DNA of 64,000 nt, from positions 29,960,184-30,024,183 of the forward strand of contig CAIIXF020000012.1 in assembly GCA_903813345.2 (NCBI GenBank). Reading direction: 5' to 3'. A program made the position numbers and the translations under genes. This DNA is from Owenia fusiformis (Eukaryota; Annelida; Polychaeta; Sabellida; Oweniidae). The notes under the pieces are model-generated. The model was not told the DNA's origin and made no database searches. It saw only the letters and a program-made list of their open reading frames with translations. The first letter of the stretch is position 1, and every line of letters starts with the position of its first letter. Shown piece after piece: positions 11,135 to 23,100 of the stretch.

Positions 11135-14100
11135 CTACACAACATCTGAGCTATCAGTCACTTCAGGAACACTATTGTTATTATCATCAGATAATGCATC
11201 TTTGGTTTGTTTAGAACATTCATCCTTAAATAATATTGTAGTGTTATTATTTGGCAGAAATACATCATCTTCGCTTTCCAAAGAGGACTTGAGTTTCACA
11301 TTTCGTTTCACATTTTGATTCACATTTAGCTTCATGTTTTCCCATTTTTTCTGACCATAAGCACATGTTTCGTCATCCTTAGATATTGGAGAATCGGGCA
11401 AGAATACACTGTCCTCCAAAAATGAAACGTATCTCTCATTATGCTTTCTATTTAGTTTCTCCACAGCTTCCTGCATTTCGGGTATAGGTGTCGCCACTAC
11501 ATTTGTGACATCATATGTTTTAAATGTTGATGTTACAGATAATGACCTCATTCTATTGTCTCTTTGACTAAGAGATGGAGTCAACCCTCTGGTATTACAT
11601 CTAGTATCTGATTGGCTGAAATACCGTCTCGATCTGGATGTGCTATTTGATTGGTTGAAATGATAGGGGCGTTTGGCATTGAGTTTACTTATAGAATGAG
11701 CCCGACTGTGCATATATGAAACTGTGTGATGCCTCGGTGCATATCGATGAAACTGGAAAATATATAAAGGGTCATAGAATTTTTTTTTCTTTTTTTAATT
11801 TTATTCACCAGTAATATGACATTTAATACAATATACTAATCAGATTATATCCTTTTGGATATATAAAGTATTTAATTACAATATTTTGTTTTAAAAATGG
11901 CTTGTTCATTACACTTAAGGCTTATTCATTACACTACTTGTTGCATCTATAATTTTAGATGATTTATAATAGTAAGGAATAGGATGATGAGTCAAAAAGG
12001 GTAAGCCAAAGAAATGTTAAAAACTCGTTCAGCATGGCTTTAAAGTCATATTTACCACAATTAAACCTTGGTCAATCAGAGACATATAAAACATATGTAT
12101 CTGGTTCAATGTTCTTTCACTGTATTGAGTTATATTGCCAGTCTTGTCTCTGAACGTGAACGTGGAAATTGTTCATGAGATGCGCACAGACATTTATAAT
12201 AGACAGATGAAACTGATTAGAATGTAAGAACATTGAACATTAATTGTGCAAAATATGACTTAAACCGCATACTGAATGACTGAGTTATTAACATTTGTTT
12301 TTGTTGTTTACCTTTTTTGGCTCACCTTGTATCTATTGGTAAAATTATTGAAGACCACAGAATTTTGGAAAGTACATGTTGTCATGCCCAAAGTAGAAGT
12401 AAAGCTGAATAAATAGTAAGAGATCTGACTGTTTACTGCATGGGCTCAAGGCTATAGTTGCTGTATTGCATGTAAGGTAAAAATGATAAAATGTATAATT
12501 TTGATGACAAAAATGATAATTTTTTGTCATTTTAAAAGATATATAAAGATTTGAATTTCTAGATTATTATATTCAGACACATGTTATGTACATGTGTATT
12601 TTGATTTATCAAATTTTGGAAAGAGCATACTGTACCTTCATCAATGGTGTAATCTCTGACATTATCCTGCGCTTCTTGATTGGAGGACTATCTCCTGAAA
12701 TTAAATAGAAAGCATTAAGTGCCAAAGGGAAAGAACCAACAATTGTTACAGAGCCTAGCAAGATTAAAAAATTTAAGAGTACACAAGTCATAAGAACAAG
12801 GCACAGGACGTGAACGAGATCACGCCATCAAATAGGCAGACACTATGAACCAGGAAAACTGTTCTCCTATTATGTTTACAAATTTCAGGAACAAGAAAAA
12901 AATGTTGGTGGTCATATTAATCAATAGCTCACATATTGAGCTAAAATTTAAGGCAATATGACAAAGTGGATTGTTTTCGATGAGAAGATTTATCGAAAAA
13001 CCTTCAAAATGGCCACCAGAAAACAAAATGGCCACCCAAAATTTAATAAGTTCTAGAACTTGATATCCCCTAACATGTACAGGAAATCCGATGAGCAGTT
13101 TTCCTGAAATGGCAATGACAAGATTTTTCGAAAAACCTTAAAATGGCCACCAGAAAACAAGATGGCCGCCCAAAAGTTAATCAGTTCTAGAACTTGATAT
13201 CCTCTATCATATGTGCGAATTTGAAGGAAATCCGATGAGCGGTTTTCCTAAATTGGCGATGACAAGATTTTTTCGAAAAAACTTCAAATGGCCACCAGAA
13301 AACAAGATGGCTGCCACAAAGTTAATCAGCTCTAGTACTTGATATCCTCTATCGTGTGTGTAAATTTGAAGGAAATCCGATGAGCGGTTTTTCCTGAAAC
13401 GGCGATGACAAGATTTTAAAAAAAACCTTCAAAATGGCCACCAAAAAACAAGATGGCCGCCCAAAAGTTAATCAGCTCTAGTACTTGATATCCTCTATCA
13501 TTTGTGTAAATTTGAAGGAAATCCGATGAGCGGTTTTCCTAAAATGGCGATGACAAGATTTTTCAAAAAACCTTCAAAATGGCCAACAGAAAACAAGATG
13601 GCCGCCCAAAAGTTAATCAGTTCTAGTACTTGATATCCTCTATCATGTGTGTAAATTTGAAGGAAATCTGATGAGCGGATTTTCTAAAATGGCGATGACA
13701 AGATTTTTCGAAAAAATCTTCGAAATGGCTGCCAGAAAACAAGATGGCCGCCCAAAAGTTAATCAGCTCTAGTACTTGATATCCTCTATTATTTGTGTAA
13801 ATTTGAAGGAAATCCAATGAGCGGTTTTCCTGAAAATGCGATGACAAGATTTTTCGAAAAACCTTCAAAATGGCCGCCAGAAAACAAGATGGCCACCCAA
13901 AAGTAAATCAGCTCTAGTACTTCATATGCTCTATCATCTCTGCGAATTTGGAGAAAATCTGATGAGCAGTTTTCCTTAAACGGCGATGACAAAAAGCGGG
14001 ACGATCACGACCACGATCACGACCACGACCAGTATGACGACTATATCCCACCGATGGTGTGATAAAAAACAAACTATCCCAAACCATAATCTAACATGAA

Positions 14101-17100
14101 AAGAAACAATGCCTAATACCCCCACCCCTCCCCCGCCATTAAAGTTCCATGAAAATTTAGGTAAATACAGTAAAACCTGCATATACTGAACATTATTTGC
14201 CGAGATAATCAGTTCAGTGTTGGTATGTTTTCACTACAGAGATGGTAACTTATACAGAATTCAGTAGAGGATATGTGGAGGAAGGATGTCCACTAGAGAC
14301 AGGTGTTCACTTAGAGAGAGGTGTTCACTAGAGACAGGTGTTCACTAGAGACAGGTGTTCACTAAGAAAGGTTTTACTGTAGATCAAAATCATTGAGGTA
14401 AGACTGAGAGGAATGCTAAATCTGGCTTATGCCCAGGGGTAACATTTTACATGGATTCTACACAGCCAATATTATTCGACGCCGTTTCGGCATCGAACAA
14501 ATTCGGCACCGTTTCGACACCGTTCCGGCACCAAAACCTTTCGACACCAAAATTTCCTACCCGACTAGTCAGTCCATTTGGTGCCGAAACGGCACCGAAA
14601 TTTGGCAACGAAACGGCGTCGAAAATCAGATTGCATTTTGGGGGTGTATTTGTTTAAATAAAAACATTATATTGTGATCAGTAATATCATACTTTACCTT
14701 GGTGTATTGATATATCTGTTACACTTGAGCTCCTCCTGGCATCAGACAGGCTCTGAAATAATGGCAATAAAAGGGATGGTTATGCTTACAAAGGATTAAA
14801 TAAAGTGAAGGTCAAATCTCAAAGCTAAAGTTGGATTTGAACTTTTGAAAAATACCTGTTTTGGCCTTCAATATGTTACCATGGTAAAAAATATTGGCAG
14901 AAATGTGGTGAAACTCATGATAACTTTATGTTGACAGTGAAACTTTGAAGTCAGTCTAAACAGTTGTTAAGTTATTGGAAGTTGAAAGAATTTGTTACCA
15001 ACCGCCTAACACCAAAAACCATCCACAAAAAAGTTGATTATAACAATATGTCATCCCTTTAGGTAGTGACATAAAAACAGAATGGCTGCCAGATATAGTT
15101 GCCTGATAGTTTATCAACTTTAGAACTTGGTACATACCCTGTGTGTATAAAGTTAACTGAAATAGCAATGACAAGACTGATCAACAAAATACTAAAATGA
15201 CAACATGTAAAATGAAAATGTAGTCAGCCATTGTATTTATAACAATTATATGTGTACTAGTCAAATGGCATTTGGGTTTATTACACAAACAGAAAAACAT
15301 ATGAATGATTGATGGACAGACAGATAGCTTTTCTATATCTCAACCAAACTTTGTTCAGTAGTAAAATAATGATCGCACTACCATCAAAAACTACTGTGAA
15401 AATGGATTAAACATCATTATTTAGACAAAGAAGGAAACCTAAAATCAGCTTCCTACCCCAAATCTGACAGATTTCTTGGGATCCTGAGACTTCCTACGTA
15501 TGAGGTTGTGTTTTCTTCTCCACATAGCTAGCTGCTTTTCTTCCTTAGTTCTCTTCTTGTCTCTTCTGGTTCGCTTACTGAAATGTGCATTTAGTAATTA
15601 AATCCATTCTAACAATTGCACCATTCAGCGGATTGACATTCATGGTAAACAACCATAATGTAAATGAAATCACACCACCAGCAAACAGACACACAAGCAT
15701 TAACATGCAATCATGTTTTCAACAGCGTGGCATGTAATTTTCAGCAGGGTGGCATTTAATTTTCAACAGGGTGGCATTTAATTCAATAGGGTGGCATGTA
15801 ATTTTTAATGGGGTGACATTTAATTTTCAACAGGGTGACATGTAATTTTCAGCAGGGTGGCATTTAATTTTCAGCAAGGTGGCATGAAATTTTCAACAGG
15901 GTGGCATGTAATTTTCAACAGAGTGGCATGTAATTTTGAACAGGGTGGCATGTTATATTCAACAGGGTGGCATGTAATTTTCAACAGGTTGGCATAATTT
16001 TCAACAGAGTGGCATGTAATTTTCAACAAGGTGGCATGTAATTTTCAACAGGGTGGCATGTAATTTTCAGCAGGTTGTAGCACGCAACAGTTCAAATCCT
16101 GAGGAGATCACTGATACATACCCAAGATACAGGAACTGATCTTTAATGACCAATTATGTGTGAAGATACATTTGGTTAAATAATATAAATTTTCTTTTAT
16201 TTCTAAAATAACACATTTTATGACTGTCGAGATCAGACTGAAAATTTCAGACTTACTAGACTATATAGAGTGGAAGACAGCATAGCAATGGGATGACAAA
16301 GCCACATAAGACTCCCACAGTCACCTGGCTAATATAGCTACCTGTAAATTGTAAAACATACTGTTTGAATATGGAACACAGCTAGCAATGCCCAAACAAC
16401 ACTTAATGTTTAGGCATTATATTTTCTTCACAAACATGAACTTCCCAAACATCCAATATCAAGGGTAAAATGCAATTCAACATAATTTAATAAATGCTGT
16501 TTTATTGGAAGAGTTGGATTTAACCATAATGGTAAAATACAATCTTGAATCCGACTTCAAATCAGTTTGAAACCAGAGAATTTTTCATTTTTTGCCGGCT
16601 TTTGACATTTTACTAGCAGGTGATGCTCATCTTAGTGAAATTAGTCGACAGAAATCACATTTTACAATGTTTTTTTTGTGTAAATTGTATGAAAAATGTT
16701 CAATTTAGAGCAATTTTAGTGAAAAATTTTGTGACTCTATGTCATGTGATGAGAAATCTTGTCAATCTGGGTAATCAAGAGGTTAACAGAACTTAGTACA
16801 ACTGTAGCCAATTAAACATCATATATGAAACATTACCTGTTGGTTCTATGGTGTATGTTATGTCAAGGATACACAGGCAAATTACATCGGAGCTCGTTGT
16901 ATCAACGGACCCTGTACAACCTCGTACGGACATCGTTCCGAGTCTGGAAATTGCTTGTAATTTTCGAGCCTCGTAAGAGCTTGTGATTACAAGACCCGTA
17001 ATAGCTCGTAATTTCCGACCCCCGTACTTGACCGTATGGTGCCCGTAACGAGCCCCGTAATAAATCGTAATTTTCGATCCCCGTACTTCCTTGTACAGTG

Positions 17101-20100
17101 CCAGTTACGAGGCCCGTAATAGCTCGTAATTTTCGAGCCTTGTACTTGCCTGTGCGATGCCCGTAACAAAGCACATAATGGCTCGTAATTTTCGAGCACT
17201 GTACTTGCCCATACGGGGCTCGTAACAAGGCTCGTAATTACTTGTTTATTTTGATGAACACTTTTTGATCGATGAAATAAAATACAGCATACTTGAGAAA
17301 TGACATTTCAATTATATCTAATTATGAATTTATATGTCTCCAATAATTTCAAAATGTTCTCATGTCTGTATCAACATGATAAACAGTATAAAAGCTAGGA
17401 AACAGAATAAACAGGAGGGTTACCATTAGGAGACACCATATTTCTCTACAAGTGAACTAAATGCATATAAAAACATTTGTGTGCAGTATTGGAATAAGTT
17501 GAAATGTGATGTAAATAAATGTTACTGTTATCGAATGTGTGAATAAACACAGCTATAGATGTGATCAAACATACACAGCATGTTCTGGATAGATACGTGA
17601 ATCATGTACCATGAGAGCAATTAAATTTTTTTTGATTGGATTTCGATAACGGGCCTTGTATGAGCTTGTACGGGCATCGAAATAACGAGCCTCGTACGGG
17701 CCTCGAAAACAACAATTACGAGCATCATACGAGCTCGTACAGGCCTCGAAAACAAACTCCGTACGAGGATGGTGCTCCTTTTTGCCCGTAATGACTCGTA
17801 ATTTTCGAGGCTCGTACGAGCTCATACGGGGCCCGATGTAATTTGCCTGTGTATTGTATGGATGGTATAGTGTTGAAGACATATATTCAAGCCATGGTTT
17901 ATGCCTTGATGTCTTGTAAGCTTGAACTACATGGGAACTGTCAACAATTAGACATTATATATGTTACATTACCTGTTGGTTCTATGGTGTATGTTATTTC
18001 AATGACATTGTATGGATGGTATAGTGTTGAAGACGTATATTCAAGCCATGGTTTATGCCTTGATGTCTTGTAAGCTTGAACTACATGGGAACTGTCAACA
18101 ATTAGACATCATATATCCTACATTACCTGTTGGTTCTATGGTGTATGTTATGTCAAGGACATTGTATGGATGGTATAGTGTTGAAGAAGTATATTCAAGC
18201 CAGAGTTTATGCCTTGATGTCTTGTAAGCTTGAACTACATGGGAACTGTCAACAATTAGACATCATATATCCTACATTACCTGTTGGTTCTATGGTGTAT
18301 GTTATGTCAAGGACATTGTATGGATGATATAGTGTTGAAGACGTATATTCAAGCTACAGTCTATGCCTTGATGTCCTGTAAGCTTGAACTACATGGGAAC
18401 TGTCAACAGTTAGACATCATATATGTTACATTACCTGTTGGTTCTATGGTGTATGTTATGTCAAGGACATTGTATGGATGATATAGTGTTGAAGACGTAT
18501 ATTCAAGCTACAGTCTATGCCTTGATGTCCTGTAAGCTTGAACTACATGGGAACTGTCAACAATTAGACATCATATATGTTACATTACCTGTTGGTTCTA
18601 TGGTGTATGTTATGTCAAGGACATTGTATGGATGGTATAGTGTTGAAGACGTATATTCAAGCTACAGTCTATGCCTTGATGTCCTGTAAGCTTGAACTAC
18701 ATGGGAACTGTCAACAATTAGACATCATATATGTTACATTACCTATTGGTTCTATGGTGTATGTTATGTCAAGGACATTGTATGGATGGTATAGTGTTGA
18801 AGACGTATATTCAAGCTACACTTATGCCTTGATGTCTTGAAAGCTTGAACTACATGGGAACTGCACAGTTGCCAACTCCAGATTTAAATCGGGAGATTCC
18901 TGTTTTTTCAACCCATCTCCTGCGCAATTTTGCCATCTCCCGATTTTCTAATTTTGTAATTTTTCATCATCTCCCGATTTTTTCTCCCGATTTCCCCCGA
19001 TTACTACAAAAAACTTCGCATGTTTTAGGTAAAAATCCCCCGATTTTGTCTGTGTCCTCCCGTTTTTTCCTCCTACCTCCCGATTTTTAACTTGAATCCG
19101 ACTACTCATCGCTCGTTTCCAGTATCTTACATATAAGTCAATTAACTCCAGCGACATCTAATCATGAAAAACAAAGTTAATCTAATATAAATGTCCAATC
19201 AACAACAAAGAAATTAGCGGGGTAAGAATAATTTTGTCTATTTATGCACGATTACGTAAGCCTACCAAGATTAAGCATGTATATACATTAAGAGAAATCA
19301 TGTTAATTGAATGATTTTACCATTGAAGTTTGTCAAAGATTGAGATTTATCAGTCACATTTACGGTAAGCTTTTTGGTTTTTCCATCCTGGACCAAGGAG
19401 GATTGGCTCCCAGGATGCAACATCGATACCGATACTCCCTATGTCGTGACTTCAAAATTCGAATTCAAACTGCATTTTTGTTTGAAAATAAGACCAAAAT
19501 TAACGATACAAATGTTGAAGTGAATAAAATAGCGGCTGTTTGAATTCGAATTTTGCAATAATGACATCAAGAATATCGACGTACAGAGTATCGATGTTGC
19601 ATTCTGGGAGCCAATCCTCCTTGATCCTGGACCTAGACTGTGCAGTAGGCCTATAGATTGCAACCCGGTATTGCAAGTGATTTCCTGTTTTATAAAGAAG
19701 TCTCCTGTTTTCTCCTGTTTTTTAAGAAAATATCCTGTTTTCTCTTGTTTTTAAGGAAAATATCCTGTTTTCTCCTGTTTTAAAAGAAAATACCCTGTTT
19801 TCTCCTGTTTTTAAAGATAATCTGTTTTCTCATGCTTTTAAATAAATTGTTTTCTCCTGTTTTTAAAGAAAATCTCCTGTTTAGACTGAAAATCTCCTGT
19901 TTTCTCCTGTTTTTTAGATGGTAACTTATTTTCTAAAAGAAACCTCCTGTTTTCTCCTGTTTTTTAAAAGAAGTCTCCTGTTTTCTCCTGTTTTTTAAAG
20001 AAAATCTCCTGTTTAGACTGAAAGTCTCTTGTTTTCTCCTGTTTTTTAGATGGTAACTTGTTTTCTAAAAGAAACCTCCTGTTTTCTCCTGTTTTTTAAA

Positions 20101-23100
20101 AGAAGTCTCCTGTTTTCTCCTGTTTTTTCAGTAAAAGTCTCCTGTTTTTCTCCTGTTTTTTGCAAAATATCTCCTGGATTCTCCTGTTTTTTTTAAAAAA
20201 AACTCCTGTTTTTTTTCTCTGAGAGGTTGGCAGGTATGGAACTGTCAACAATTAGACATCATATATGTTACATTACCTATTGGTTCTATGGTGTATGTTA
20301 TGTCAAGGACATTGTATGGATGGTATAGTGTTGAAGACGTATATTCAAGCTACACTTTATGCCTTGATGTCTTGAAAGCTTGAACTACATGGGAACTGTC
20401 AACAATTAGACATCATATATGTTACATTACCTGTCGGTTCTATGGTGTATGTTATGTCAATGACATTGTATGGATGGTATAGTGTTGAAGAAGTATATTC
20501 AAGCCAGACTTTATGCCTTGATGTCTCGTATGCCTGAACTACTGGGTCTCCGCATACCTCTTTCTCTATCACCCTAAATGCATTAATTACATTTTAATAT
20601 TACATTTTATTGAGGTGAATACATGTACATTAGCATAATTCACATACAATATTAACTTGCTCAGGTACTGTACTCCCAGTAATTTTTACGTGTTACTACT
20701 TTTCAGCAGAGTGGCGCTGTCTGTGAGTTTTGTAAAATTTGCAAAATAAAGTAGCTGCAAAATTCCAATAGTTCTAATTAAACTTGATAATAAACTATGA
20801 TTTTACTACTACTACTGCTACTCTTAATTCACAAAATATAATAGTAAGTAATAGTAATAATATTATAATAGTAATAGTAATAAACTCCTAGGAATTCATT
20901 TCACTAAATGTTGAACTTAATAAAAAAGAAGCTGGAAAAATTTTGAGAAGTCACAAATCTGTGAAAATCAATTTTCAATTAATTTATCTGTTTTATTATT
21001 CACAGCAGTGATCTCCCCAGCATTAAAGCAAGTGGGCGCAGCACCCATCTGAGATTTTGAAAATAGGCTTGCACCCACCTGAAAATTCATTTGCACCTGC
21101 TTGAAAATGTGAAAAATCATAAAAATTGGCATATTTTGACCAATTTTGGTCTGAATTGTGAAAATGAGAATTTTGCACTCACTTGAGAAAAAATCCTGTG
21201 GAGATCACTGCACAGTAACAGTGTTAAGTTCCTCACTCTAGCATTGGGTCACCATTAAATTTCTTATTTAAATTTTATTTTTTCAGGCCTTTTCAAAGCC
21301 TCGATAACTGAATTACCCAATTGCATTAATGCTGGGTTCAATCAATATTAGCAATTTAAAATGCTTACCTCCGATCCAAATTATCATAGAGACCATACTT
21401 CAATGACCCAAACAGACACTTTTCCTTATACCAAATTGGAGGTAGATGCAATCTTTTGAAGTACAGGGAGATACTGTATGTCAGGTCAGTCTCAAGCACC
21501 CAATTGCAAATCACTATGGTCTGACCTCCTAATATGGGGGATGTCTCATTGAGGGCAATGTTTCCCCCTTCGCGGGAGAATATTCTAAGGTGGCAATCTA
21601 AAAGAAACATGCAAGTGTAAAACGAAATGTCCGAATATTATCTCTACTCAACTGGCATTGCTTAACTAGCATGTTGAATAAAGTAGGGCAATAAAACCTG
21701 AAGTGACGAGATTTCTTGTCACCTTAGAAATGACCTTGAAACCCAGAGTGACGACAAAATCTGTCAAAAAATTTTCACTAAAATTGCTCTTGTTTGAACA
21801 ATTTTTATCCAATTCACGCAAAATTGTTTCAAAATGTGTAGAAATGATCTCTCACATCCGATTTTACTAAGTTGAGCAATTTAATGTTGTATAGGTATAT
21901 ATAAAATCTCAAAAGGTGACAAAAATGAAAAATTCTCTGGTTTTAACCGATTTTAAAGCCTGGAATTCAAGAAGTTCATAATTCCATCTTCACAAAGTGG
22001 GGCAATATAAATGTTTCTGTTTAATCATCCAGCCATCAAAAAGTGGGGCAATATAATTATTTCTAATTAATCATTCTAACCATCACAAAATGGGTCAATA
22101 AAACCATTTTAATGAATCATTTCAACCATCACAAAGTGGAGCAATATAATTGTTTCTGATTAATCATTTCAACCATCACAAAGTGGGTCAATATAATTGT
22201 TTCTGATTAATCATTTCAACCATCACAAAGTGGAGCAATATAATTGTTTCTGATTAATCATTTCAACCATCACAAAGTGGGTCAATATAATTGTTTCTGA
22301 TTAATCATTTCAACCATCACAAAGTGGGTCAATATAATTGTTTCTGATTAATCATTTTAACCATCACAAAATTGGGCAATAAAACAATTTTAATGAATCA
22401 TTTCAACCATCCCAAAGTGGGGCAATATAATTATTTCTAATTAATCATTTCAACCATCACAAAGTTGGGCAATTAAATCATTTTAATGAATCATTTCAAC
22501 CATCACAAAGTGGGGCAATACAATTATTTCTAATTAATCATTTCAACCATCACAAAGTTGGGCAATAAAATAATTTTAATGAATCATTTCAACCATCACA
22601 AAGTGGGGCAATACAATTATTTCTAATTAATCATTTCAACCATCACAAAGTGTGGCAATATAATTATTTCTAATTAATCATTTCAACCATCACAAAGTGG
22701 GGCAATATAATTATTTCTAATTAATCATTTCAACCATCACAAAGTGGGGCAATATAATTGTTTCTAATTAATCATTTCAACCATCACAAAGTGGGGCGAT
22801 ATAATTGTTTCTGATTAATTACTTCAACCATCACGAAGTGGGGCAATATAATTATTTCTAATTAATCATTTCAACCATCACAAAGTGGGGCAATATAATT
22901 GTTTCTAATTAATCATTTCAACCATCACAAAGTGTGGCAATATAATTATTTCTAATTAATCATTTCAACCATCACAAAGTTGGGCAATTAAATCATTTTA
23001 ATGAATCATTTTAACCATCACAAAGTTGGGCAATATAATTGTTTCCAATGAATCATTTCAACCATCATAAAGTGGAGCAATATAATTGTTGCTAATGAAT

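Larger units (their letters stand above)
16790..20430 (-). repeat. 154-bp array made from a CUB exon end plus its splice donor
   Basis: On the minus strand each unit holds about 110 nt matching the 3' part of the exon at 20573-20431, its donor CAG|GTAATG and about 44 nt of intron. Plus-strand marker 'cattacctgttggttc' starts at 16831, 17967, 18121, 18275, 18429, 18583, 18737, 20271 and, for the real exon, 20425; uninterrupted neighbours are exactly 154 bp apart. So eight extra donor-bearing copies follow the true exon in its intron. Copies at 17967 and 18121 keep the exon frame open in this stretch, while several others have a TGG to TAG change. Two mobile elements (16872-17851 and 18864-20237) interrupt the array. 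Confidence 0.95.

Noticed and set aside
17843-18840. Series of plus-strand open frames of 65-88 codons
   Set aside because: They are the antisense of the 154-bp array, whose informative strand is minus (exon copy plus donor). Each is the same peptide repeated.
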